Of a DNA stretch of 64,000 nucleotides, positions 18,981 through 26,873 are shown in pieces; within the stretch, counting starts at the first letter, position 1, and each line of letters starts with the position of its first letter. The position numbers and the translations under genes are program-made. The notes beneath the pieces were generated by a model. That model saw only the letters and a list, made by a program, of their open reading frames with translations. It did not search any database and was not told the origin of the DNA. The stretch comes from Arthrobacter sp. OAP107 (lineage in GTDB: Bacteria; Actinomycetota; Actinomycetes; Actinomycetales; Micrococcaceae), in NCBI RefSeq assembly GCF_040546765.1, contig NZ_JBEPOK010000001.1:2356001-2420000 (forward strand), read 5' to 3'.

Positions 18981-21527
18981 ATGAAACTCGTTGAACAGCT
19001 CCCCGCCCCGTCCGCACGGATCGCCACCGGAGCCGGCGCGGACCCGGACACGCTGTACGAGCGCTTCGTGGACTGGACCGAAAGCCGTGGCCTGCAGCTT
19101 TACCCGGCCCAGGACGAGGCGATCATGGAGCTGGCTTCCGGCGCGAATGTGATCCTGGCGACGCCCACCGGATCGGGCAAGTCCCTCGTTGCCATTGCCG
19201 CCCACTTCCAGGCGATGGCCCGCGGCGAACGTAGCTACTACACCGCGCCCATCAAGGCCCTGGTGTCCGAAAAGTTCTTTGCCCTCTGCGAGATTTTCGG
19301 TGCGGAGAACGTGGGCATGATCACCGGCGACTCCGGGGTGAACCAGGACGCGCCGATCATCTGCTGCACCGCAGAGATCCTGGCCAATACCGCCCTGCGC
19401 GAAGGCTCGGCGGCCGAGCTGGGCTCCGTCATCATGGACGAGTTCCATTTCTACTCCGATCCCCAGCGCGGCTGGGCGTGGCAGGTTCCCCTGCTGGAAC
19501 TTCCGCAGGCACAGTTCCTCCTGATGTCCGCCACGCTGGGCGACGTCAGCCGCTTCGAAGCCGGCATGACCGAACTCACGGGACGGCCCACCACCACCGT
19601 CAGCTCGGCTGAGCGCCCCATTCCGCTGCACTATTACTACCGCGAGACGCCGGTCCACGAGACCCTTGAAGAGCTGCTGGGCACCAGGGAGGTGCCGGTC
19701 TACGTAGTGCATTTCAGCCAGGCGGAGGCGATCGAGCGCGCCCAGACGCTCATGAGCATCAACGTGTGCACGCGCGAAGAAAAGGACAAAATCGCTGAGC
19801 TGATCGCGAACTTCCGCTTTGCGGCAGGCTTCGGCAAGACGCTGAACCGGCTGGTCCGGCACGGCATCGGCGTCCACCATGCGGGCATGCTGCCCAAATA
19901 CCGCCGGCTCGTGGAGCAGCTGGCCCAGGCCGGCCTGCTCAAGGTCATCTGCGGCACGGACACGCTGGGCGTGGGAATCAACGTGCCCATCCGCACCGTC
20001 GTGCTCACCGCACTGAGCAAGTACGACGGCGTACGCACCCGCCTGCTCAACTCCCGTGAGTTCCACCAGATTGCCGGCCGGGCCGGCCGGGCAGGGTACG
20101 ACACAGCCGGCACCGTGGTGGTGCAGGCGCCCGAACACGTGGTGGAGAACGTCAAGGCGATGGCCAAGGCCACCGCGAAGTTCGGCGACGACCAGCGGAA
20201 GCTGCGCCAGGTGGTGAAGAAAAAGCCGCCGGAGGGGTTCGTGTCCTGGGGCCAGCCCACCTACAACCGCCTGGTGGAATCCGTGCCGGAGCCGCTGAAC
20301 TCCAGCTTCACCGTGACCCATGCGATGCTCATGAACCTCATGGAGCGTCCAGGCGACCCGTTCGCCGCGGCCCGGCGTCTCCTCACGGAGAACCACGAAA
20401 GCCGGCCTTCCCAGCTGCGGTTGATGAAGAAGGCGCTGGGGATCTACCGGGAGCTGCTCGCGGCCGAGGTTGTGGAGCGCATCCCGGCGGCGGAGCAGGG
20501 GGCGGACGGCCGCACGGTTCGCCTGACCGTCCACCTGCAGCCGAACTTCGCACTCAACCAGCCGCTGTCCCCGTTCGCCCTGGCCGCGCTGGACCTGATG
20601 GATCCGGAATCCCCGTCCTACGCCGTCGATGTGGTCTCCGTCATTGAGGCCACGCTGGAGAAGCCGCGGCAGATCCTGTCTGCGCAGCAGAAGAAGGCGC
20701 GCGGCGAGGCCGTGGCCGCCATGAAGGCGGACGGCATCGAGTATGAGCAGCGGATGGCCATGCTCGACGAGGTCACCTATCCCCAGCCGCTCGCGGAAAT
20801 CCTGGGCGAGGCGTTCGAGGTGTACCGGAAGGCTGCGCCGTGGGTGGGCGACTTTGAACTGGCCCCCAAGTCGGTGATCCGGGACATGTACGAACGCGCG
20901 ATGAACTTCGGCGAGTTCGTGCAGTTCTACGGCCTTGCCCGCTCCGAGGGCATCGTGCTGCGGTACCTGGCGGACGGCTTCAAAGCGCTACGCCAGACGG
21001 TGCCGCAGGATGCGCTGCGGGAGGACCTCGAGGACCTGATCGCCTGGCTCGGCGAACTGGTGCGGCAGGTGGACTCGAGCCTGCTGGATGAGTGGGAGGA
21101 ACTGACCTCCGGGGCCGCCCCGACGCCGCACGACGCGCCGCCTCCCCCGCCGCCGTCGCTCACGTCCAACATCCGGGCGTTCCGGGTCATGGTCCGGAAC
21201 GAGATGTTCCGGCGCGTGGAGCTTTTTGCCGACGAGGACGCCGCTGCACTCGGAGAGCTCGACGGTGACGCCGGCTGGGATGCGGACCGCTGGGAAGACG
21301 TCCTGGACGACTACTTCGACGAGCACGACGACATCGGCACCGGCCCTGACGCCCGCGGCCCCGGACTGCTCATCATCACCGAAGAACCCGGCGTATGGAA
21401 GGTCCGGCAGATCTTCGACGACCCGGCGGGCAACCACGACTGGGGGATTTCCGCGGAGGTGGATCTGGCCGCCTCGGACGGGACCGGTACGGCAGTAGTC
21501 CGGGTGACCGGGGTGAACAGGCTCTAG
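18981..21527 (+). CDS. Ski2-like DEAD/DEAH helicase with C-terminal DUF3516
   Basis: An 848-residue superfamily 2 helicase, probably acting on RNA. Motif I is ATPTGSGKS (about residue 65), motif II reads MDEFHFYSD (a DEFH box), motif III is MSATLGD, and motif VI is QIAGRAGRAGYD. The C-terminal half contains the extended domain found with DUF3516 proteins and ends with a Pro-rich, acidic tail region (about residues 715-790). The ATG at 18981 has a GGAAGG site and is preferred to the upstream GTG-type start at 18948. Its function in actinobacteria is not established; RNA turnover is the usual inference from Ski2/Mtr4 homology. Confidence 0.88.
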   Translation: MKLVEQLPAPSARIATGAGADPDTLYERFVDWTESRGLQLYPAQDEAIMELASGANVILATPTGSGKSLVAIAAHFQAMARGERSYYTAPIKALVSEKFFALCEIFGAENVGMITGDSGVNQDAPIICCTAEILANTALREGSAAELGSVIMDEFHFYSDPQRGWAWQVPLLELPQAQFLLMSATLGDVSRFEAGMTELTGRPTTTVSSAERPIPLHYYYRETPVHETLEELLGTREVPVYVVHFSQAEAIERAQTLMSINVCTREEKDKIAELIANFRFAAGFGKTLNRLVRHGIGVHHAGMLPKYRRLVEQLAQAGLLKVICGTDTLGVGINVPIRTVVLTALSKYDGVRTRLLNSREFHQIAGRAGRAGYDTAGTVVVQAPEHVVENVKAMAKATAKFGDDQRKLRQVVKKKPPEGFVSWGQPTYNRLVESVPEPLNSSFTVTHAMLMNLMERPGDPFAAARRLLTENHESRPSQLRLMKKALGIYRELLAAEVVERIPAAEQGADGRTVRLTVHLQPNFALNQPLSPFALAALDLMDPESPSYAVDVVSVIEATLEKPRQILSAQQKKARGEAVAAMKADGIEYEQRMAMLDEVTYPQPLAEILGEAFEVYRKAAPWVGDFELAPKSVIRDMYERAMNFGEFVQFYGLARSEGIVLRYLADGFKALRQTVPQDALREDLEDLIAWLGELVRQVDSSLLDEWEELTSGAAPTPHDAPPPPPPSLTSNIRAFRVMVRNEMFRRVELFADEDAAALGELDGDAGWDADRWEDVLDDYFDEHDDIGTGPDARGPGLLIITEEPGVWKVRQIFDDPAGNHDWGISAEVDLAASDGTGTAVVRVTGVNRL

Positions 21528-21612
21528 CGGACAGTCTGGGGGCCGTACGATTTAGCCGGCCTGGCCCTTGCTGACCATTCAGGCTATTCGCCAAACTGAA
21601 CCTCCGTGTGCC

Positions 21613-22260
21613 TTACCAAACAGCGGATGTCGTAAACGGACTTCGAGGGGAGTACATCAAAAGTCTCAGGACCAAGCTTGCCCGGTCGGAGGAGAACCGC
21701 TCCCCGGTGTCGGGGTCGAGCCACGGTGCAGGGTCCGGGTCGCCGGTCAGCTCCAGGACCGGCAGGGGCAGGGTGGGCGGCTGCCCGTCAAAAACAGGGA
21801 ACAGGTCCGGCCTGGCGGCCGGGTCATGGTAGACCCGCCGCTTCCGTTCCCGCGTAATTTCGTACGGGCTGTGGCAGGTGTAGCCTGCCCAGTGCACAGG
21901 GCCCGGGCAGGGATCAGGGCCCGGCCGGGCATTTTGGCTTGTATCCGTGTGCGGAATTGGCTGGGTCAGGGGTGCTTGAGCTACCGGGTCCGGGTCCTGA
22001 AACGGCGGGGCGGACTTGACGTATTCCACCCACTGCCCGTTGACCTCAACGTAGAGCAGGTTCTGCTCGCCGCCCAGAAAATAGATGGTGACGTCCGCCT
22101 GTACATTCGCGGCGGGATCCGTCTGCACTGCGGGTGGCATGCTGCTGCCCGTCGTTATCTCATGCATCTGGCTGACCACGGTCGGTACCGGTTCCTTATG
22201 CTTGGCGGTGGCGGTACTCAGGAACGGGCGGGTTCCGGCGATGGAAGTTGCCAATTCCAT
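21613..22260 (-). CDS. Hypothetical protein, possibly a remnant
   Basis: I do not recognise this product. The minus-strand frame has strong coding-like G/C third positions, especially from about 22170 down to 21690, and encodes a Pro-rich polypeptide with segments such as VTIYFLGGEQNLLYVEVNG and GYTCHSPYEITRERKRR. No signal peptide or membrane segment is evident. The true start is uncertain: ATG at 22260, 22167 or 22140 are possible and none has a clear ribosome-binding site. The last 20 or so codons lose the codon bias, as if the original 3' end had been replaced. It sits exactly at the edge of the biosynthetic island and overlaps the LuxE-like gene by 43 bp if the longest frame is used. Confidence 0.4.
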   Translation of the reverse strand: MELATSIAGTRPFLSTATAKHKEPVPTVVSQMHEITTGSSMPPAVQTDPAANVQADVTIYFLGGEQNLLYVEVNGQWVEYVKSAPPFQDPDPVAQAPLTQPIPHTDTSQNARPGPDPCPGPVHWAGYTCHSPYEITRERKRRVYHDPAARPDLFPVFDGQPPTLPLPVLELTGDPDPAPWLDPDTGERFSSDRASLVLRLLMYSPRSPFTTSAVW

Positions 22261-23426
22261 GGGTCTGTCGTTTCCATCACCGTGACACGGCCCAGCAGTG
22301 CCGCCGCCTCAGCCTCGGCGGTGGTGCCCGAACCGAGGTAGCGCTCGATGCTGACGGGGCAATGGCCAAGCGCGCCGCCCTGTCCCCGGCGGCGGAAGTT
22401 GATGACCTGGCCGGTTCTGCCGCACCCGCAGGTGCCGGTTTCGACGTCGCCCATATCGTCGGTGAGGAGGAAACCGGGGTAGCTTGTGCTGAGGGCGTCC
22501 AGTATGGCGATGGTGCCGGTCTCCCCCGGGGCGAGCTCCTTGCCGCCCTGGCCAGGGTCCCGGATGGAGATGTAGCACCACGGCGGAACGTGCTTGCGAT
22601 GCAGGTGGCATTCGACAGCGAGCATGTTCGACTCGATCATCCCGTACATGTCGCGCACGTTCTCCTCGCGCACGCCGAGCAAGTCGTGGCACCGCTGCCG
22701 AAAGCCTTCATCAGGGATGGCCTCGGCCGTGTGCCGTTTCCAGCCGCCGAGAGTGATGATCATGCTGTACGGGTCCATGCGCACATTGATCTCTTCCCGC
22801 TCAAGGAACCGGAGGAGCCGGCCGATGAGGAATGGCGGACTGACGATGTGGCGTGTCATGTGGCCCTTCCACCGGCGCAGGTGCTCCAGCGCCTCACCGG
22901 CGTCAAACGCCTCGTCGGCGACGAGATATGTGTGGTGGTCGAAGACGCTGTTCAGGAGGTTCAAGTCCTTGAGCAGTCCCATCTCGGAGGCTTCGGGGTC
23001 CGACGGGTTCAAGAAAAGTCCCGCGCCTCCGGACAGGCTGAAGAACTCCCGGTAGGTCCCGGTCAGGCCGACCAGCGCCCGGGTCAATGTCTCGCTGTTG
23101 CGGGGGGCGACGGACTGGACACCGCGGGTTCCGCTGGAGCGGGTTTCGGTCTCGACGTCGGCCAGGGAGCAGGTGAGCAGCACCTGGGCGTCGGGACGCT
23201 TGAACATGGCGACCGGCAACAGAGGGAGGTCTTGCAGGTCCCTGATGTCATTGATCGCGGCGGGATCGACTCCCAACGCGTCACATTGGGCACGGTAGAA
23301 GCCGTTTCCGGCTTGGTGGTAGATCGCGGCGTCCCGCACGACGTCGGTGACCGACCGTGCCCAGCCATCAGGCGACTGGACGTGCGCTTTGGACACATCC
23401 CCCAGCATCTGCAGTAACGAGAGCAT
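22218..23426 (-). CDS. LuxE-like acyl-protein synthetase / ANL-family ligase
   Basis: The 402-residue protein resembles the LuxE acyl-protein synthetase family, adenylate-forming enzymes that activate a carboxylic acid and hold it as a thioester. The phosphate-binding loop reads SSGTRG, and the C-terminal part contains a PGFLLTDDMGDVETG segment and a CGCGRTG motif typical of related ligases. The ATG at 23426 has GAGGAG eight bases upstream and was preferred to the start at 23441. It is the last gene of the seven-gene biosynthetic operon, after a 157-bp gap carrying a 10-bp direct repeat. A role in activating or transferring an acyl group onto the pathway product is inference. Confidence 0.75.
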   Translation of the reverse strand: MLSLLQMLGDVSKAHVQSPDGWARSVTDVVRDAAIYHQAGNGFYRAQCDALGVDPAAINDIRDLQDLPLLPVAMFKRPDAQVLLTCSLADVETETRSSGTRGVQSVAPRNSETLTRALVGLTGTYREFFSLSGGAGLFLNPSDPEASEMGLLKDLNLLNSVFDHHTYLVADEAFDAGEALEHLRRWKGHMTRHIVSPPFLIGRLLRFLEREEINVRMDPYSMIITLGGWKRHTAEAIPDEGFRQRCHDLLGVREENVRDMYGMIESNMLAVECHLHRKHVPPWCYISIRDPGQGGKELAPGETGTIAILDALSTSYPGFLLTDDMGDVETGTCGCGRTGQVINFRRRGQGGALGHCPVSIERYLGSGTTAEAEAAALLGRVTVMETTDPWNWQLPSPEPARS

Positions 23427-23448
23427 TGTGTCACTCCTCATTGAGTGC

Positions 23449-23479
23449 GAATTGATGCCCGGATGGGCACGAATTGATG
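23449..23479. repeat. Direct repeat CGAATTGATG upstream of the LuxE-like gene
   Basis: The decamer CGAATTGATG occurs at 23449-23458 and again at 23470-23479, 21 bp apart, which is two helical turns. It lies in the 157-bp spacer before the last gene of the biosynthetic operon. It may be an operator or activator site, but there is no other support. Confidence 0.4.
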
Positions 23480-23598
23480 GGACTGGATTGGCAGCACGCG
23501 CGCGCTGGCAGCCTAGTCATCGGTGGTCTTGGGATTGCTCCTCATTGCGTCATCTCTTCCTTCCTTGCGCCAGCGGGCGGTCACCTTCGGAGTCTCCG

Positions 23599-24762
23599 TT
23601 ACAGGGGAACCCTTCCGAATGCCTGCCGTACGTCATCCAGCCGGTCGGCCACTGCGACCCTGCCCCGGCTCGGGGAGCCCGCCGCCTTGATCTCGCGGCC
23701 GGTGACCAGCACGACGACGGTCTCATTGCGGTTCACCAACCCCTCACGCAGAGCACTCCGCAAGCCCGCCAGCGACGCGGCGCCGGCCGGCTCCGCACCG
23801 ACCCCCGCCGTCGAGGCCAGCAAACCGACGGCGTCCATGAGCTCAGAATCGCTCACCGCGACCATCGCGCCGCCGCTGGAACGTACCGCCTGGAGCACCG
23901 CATCGCCGACGGCGGGCCGCAAGACGGCGATCCCGTCGGCCACCGTGGACCCCGGGTCCAGTTCGTCGGGTGCTGGATCGGTTCCCTGCCAGGCGCGCAC
24001 CAGCGGTTGGCAGGCCCGGGCCTGCACACCGACCAGGCGGGGCTTACTGGCGGCAACTCCACACGCGACCAACTCGGCGAAGCCCTTCTCGAGCGCGGCG
24101 AGAGTGGGACCGTCCCCCACCGGAGCGACCATCACGTCCGGCATCCGGCGGCCAAGCTGCTCCCAGATCTCCAGCGCCACGGTCTTCTTGGCCTCGGTCG
24201 TCAGCGGATTCACTCCGGTGTTCCGGTCCACCCAGCCGAACTCCTCGACCGCTGCGCGCGAAAGGTCGACGGCGGCCGCGTAGCCATCAGGCACCTGGAA
24301 CACCCATGCCCCGGCCTGAGTCATCAGTGCGAGTTTGTCCTCCTGACAATCGATCGATACGAAGATCGCTGCCCGCATTCCCGCAGCTGCCGCCCCGAAC
24401 GCCGTCGCAACTGCGGCGTTGCCCGTCGAAGCCGTCGTGATGGTATCCAGGCCGCGCCGCAACCCGTCCTCAATCACCAGCGCCGTAGCCCGGTCTTTGT
24501 TTGACGCCGTCGGGCCCCGGGTCTCATCCTTGATCCACAGGGACGGTGTCCCCAAGGCGACTCTTAGCGCTGGGGCCGGAAGCAGCGGCGTGCCTCCGAT
24601 GGGCAGGGGGTAACGCACTGGCCCGTCGGACATGGGCAGGAGGTGGCGGTACCGCCACATCGTAAATGGTCCAGGCCCCTCTTCCGGAACCAAACCGGGA
24701 CCATAGTCGTACTGCAGCCACTCGCACCCGGCGGTACGTACTGAGCCTGTCACTCTGCCCAT
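23599..24762 (-). CDS. Threonine-synthase-like PLP-dependent enzyme
   Basis: The 387-residue protein is a fold-type II PLP enzyme close to threonine synthase. It has the PLP-lysine motif TASNKDRAT, the ASTGNAAVATA loop and the C-terminal GVGAEPAGAASLAGL segment. Housekeeping ThrC makes threonine from O-phosphohomoserine; biosynthetic relatives perform beta- or gamma-replacement on other activated amino acids, such as cysteate synthase. Its place between sbnB and the LuxE-like gene suggests it supplies or modifies an amino-acid building block. A GGGAGGAGG site lies upstream of the start. Substrate unknown. Confidence 0.82.
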   Translation of the reverse strand: MGRVTGSVRTAGCEWLQYDYGPGLVPEEGPGPFTMWRYRHLLPMSDGPVRYPLPIGGTPLLPAPALRVALGTPSLWIKDETRGPTASNKDRATALVIEDGLRRGLDTITTASTGNAAVATAFGAAAAGMRAAIFVSIDCQEDKLALMTQAGAWVFQVPDGYAAAVDLSRAAVEEFGWVDRNTGVNPLTTEAKKTVALEIWEQLGRRMPDVMVAPVGDGPTLAALEKGFAELVACGVAASKPRLVGVQARACQPLVRAWQGTDPAPDELDPGSTVADGIAVLRPAVGDAVLQAVRSSGGAMVAVSDSELMDAVGLLASTAGVGAEPAGAASLAGLRSALREGLVNRNETVVVLVTGREIKAAGSPSRGRVAVADRLDDVRQAFGRVPL

Positions 24763-24801
24763 GCCGGATACGCCTCCTCCCGCGTGTCCGAGCTTTCCAC
24801 G

Positions 24802-25869
24802 TTAGCCATACCGACGCAGCTCCGAGAAGAAGCCGTCGATTACGCCGAGCTGGCCGCTGCGGGCAAGTTCGTCGTAGATGTATTTGCCTACTGCCAGGTC
24901 GAGCACGCCCAGGCCGAACGGGGAGAACACGATGGGGCGGTCGTCGGCGGGTGAGACCTTGCCTTCCATGACGTCGGCCAGGGTGCCGTCCACGAAGTCC
25001 CTGTTGCCGGCCATCTGCTCCACGAGGTGGGCCGACGTTTCGGCTTTCAGGCAGTGGTCGACGTCGTCGAGGATGTTGGTTGAGGCCAGCAGGATTTCCG
25101 GGGCGAGGTCGCGCAGGGACACGTGAAGTACCAGCGGGTTGTGATCGAACCACGCCACTTCGTGCACGTGTGGCTGGCCCGCTATGGTGGCGAATACGAC
25201 GAGGTCGCTGTTTCGTATCAGCTGTTCGGGGCCGTTGTGCACTGTCACCCGGGCTGGCGTGCCGCTGCGTTCAAGGTAGCCCTTGAATCCCTCTGCACTT
25301 TCACCTGAGAGGTCGAACACTCCGATGTCGTCGAAGGTCCAGCCGGTTGCGTCCAGGAAGGTGTGGATGTAGCGGGCAATGAGGCCGACCCCGAAGAACC
25401 CGATGCTCCGTGGGCGTCTGCGGCCGCGGCTGAGCCAGTCGGCGGCTGCGGCGGCCGATGCAGCCGTCCTGGAGGCGCTGATGATGGAGCTCTCCATGCA
25501 GGCGAAGGGGTAGCCTGTGGCCGGGTCGTTGAGGATCAACACTGCGGAGGCGCGGGGTATCCCTGACGCCACGTTGTCCGGGAAGCTGGAGACCCATTTG
25601 ATGCCGTCGACTCCTATGTCACCTCCAATCGAGGCGGGCAGGGCGATGATGCGAGCGGTGGGCCGGTCCGGGAAGCGCAGGAAGTAGGACGGGGGGTTTA
25701 CCGAGTCGCCGGCCGCGTGCGTGCGGTAGGTCTGCTCGACCAGCTCGACGAGCTGCTTCTCGCGGCCGCTGAGTACTTCCTGTACCTGTGCCCCGGGAAT
25801 GACCGCGAACGGCGGGACCGTCTTCGGCTCTGCGGTCGCTGTGACTGGGGAAGTGGCAAATTCTGTCAT
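24802..25869 (-). CDS. sbnB: SbnB-type dehydrogenase for 2,3-diaminopropionate synthesis
   Basis: This member of the ornithine cyclodeaminase/mu-crystallin family matches SbnB. In Staphylococcus, SbnB oxidatively cleaves N-(2-amino-2-carboxyethyl)-L-glutamate, made by SbnA, to L-2,3-diaminopropionate and 2-oxoglutarate with NAD. The 355-residue protein has the PPSYFLRFPDRPTARIIALP substrate region near residue 60, the Rossmann GFFGVGLIARY motif near residue 158 and a C-terminal SPFGLGVLDLAVG segment. Its start overlaps the oxygenase stop by four bases (ATGA). SbnA is encoded at the head of the same operon, so the two-enzyme pathway is complete. Confidence 0.9.
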   Translation of the reverse strand: MTEFATSPVTATAEPKTVPPFAVIPGAQVQEVLSGREKQLVELVEQTYRTHAAGDSVNPPSYFLRFPDRPTARIIALPASIGGDIGVDGIKWVSSFPDNVASGIPRASAVLILNDPATGYPFACMESSIISASRTAASAAAAADWLSRGRRRPRSIGFFGVGLIARYIHTFLDATGWTFDDIGVFDLSGESAEGFKGYLERSGTPARVTVHNGPEQLIRNSDLVVFATIAGQPHVHEVAWFDHNPLVLHVSLRDLAPEILLASTNILDDVDHCLKAETSAHLVEQMAGNRDFVDGTLADVMEGKVSPADDRPIVFSPFGLGVLDLAVGKYIYDELARSGQLGVIDGFFSELRRYG

Positions 25870-26873
25870 CGTGCACCGTCCTGGGCGTGGGTGTCGAGAT
25901 CGAATACGTTGCGCGGTTCGGCCATGCCGACCAGCACCTCCCGCGGCCCCTCATAGGCTTCCCGGCTGTGGGCCATGCGGATGTTGTCGACCAGCATGAG
26001 ATCCCCTGTCTCCCAGGGGGTGCGGAGGGTGTGGGTCTCGTAGGTATCGTTCAGGAGGGCGATGATGTCCTCGCCGATCGGTTCGCCGTTGCCGAAGCGG
26101 GTGTTGAACGGCAGCCCGTCCGGGCCGTAGACGTCCACGAGGTACTCCCGCACTTCGGGAGCGATCGTCCATTCGCTCAGGAAGGCGATCTGGTTGAACC
26201 AGCAGCGTTGGCCGGTCAGGGGGTGTCGGATTAGGGCGGGGCGCCGTTGCCGGGTGCGGAGCTCTCCGTCGGGTTGCCACTGGAACTCAATGGCGTGGGT
26301 GTGGCAGTACTCCTCGACGCCGGCGCGGTCGGCCACCCCGAACGCTTCCTCGTAGGAGGCACCGATGTCCTCGTTGAAGCTGCGGGCGAGCAGCCATCCC
26401 TCGCTTTCGAACCGCTCGACGATGTTCGGGGGCAGGGCATTGAGCACGGCGCGGGAGTCGGCCACGCCGGTTACGCCACCGGCGCTGGGTGCGTGGAGGC
26501 AGGCGAAGAGCATCAGGCCGGGGAACTCGAGCGCGTAGCTGAGCTCGTGGTGCATGCACATGGGCTGGTTAGCGGGCCATTTCAGGGACGAGTAGACGCC
26601 GTCGAGGTAGGGTTGCCGTGCGGCGAAGGCCTCCCGGTCCGGCATGAGCCCGTCCGGGGCCAGCCGGTGAAAGACATCGGCGACTTCGGCTGGATCCCGG
26701 AGGGCGAGACCGCGTACCAGCACGGCGCCGTGCTCCGCTACCGCCGTGCGCAGGGATTCCTGGTGCTGTTCGGCCCACTGGACGGGGTTGTGGCCGTCCG
26801 CGACGGTGAGCATTGGTGGCTGGCCGGCTTGGCGTTCCAGGTCGAACTGGAGTCTGGGTGAAGGCGACGGCAT
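25866..26873 (-). CDS. Fe(II)/2-oxoglutarate oxygenase, TauD/SyrP-like
   Basis: The 335-residue protein is a TauD/TfdA-fold oxygenase. The proposed iron ligands are His108 and Glu110 (MHHELSYA, an H-x-E variant of H-x-D) and His302 (NIRMAHSRE), with Arg311 placed to bind 2-oxoglutarate. The HHELSYA region resembles the SyrP clade, which beta-hydroxylates carrier-bound amino acids in peptide pathways. Its start overlaps the NRPS stop by one base (TGATG), so it is tightly coupled to the adenylation-carrier gene. Hydroxylation of the carrier-bound amino acid or of the product is inferred; epoxidation, as in dapdiamide synthesis, is an alternative. Confidence 0.87.
   Translation of the reverse strand: MPSPSPRLQFDLERQAGQPPMLTVADGHNPVQWAEQHQESLRTAVAEHGAVLVRGLALRDPAEVADVFHRLAPDGLMPDREAFAARQPYLDGVYSSLKWPANQPMCMHHELSYALEFPGLMLFACLHAPSAGGVTGVADSRAVLNALPPNIVERFESEGWLLARSFNEDIGASYEEAFGVADRAGVEEYCHTHAIEFQWQPDGELRTRQRRPALIRHPLTGQRCWFNQIAFLSEWTIAPEVREYLVDVYGPDGLPFNTRFGNGEPIGEDIIALLNDTYETHTLRTPWETGDLMLVDNIRMAHSREAYEGPREVLVGMAEPRNVFDLDTHAQDGAR

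Noticed and set aside
18966..20534. A 522-codon open frame on the minus strand
   Set aside because: It is antisense to the Ski2-like helicase and shows no family motif.
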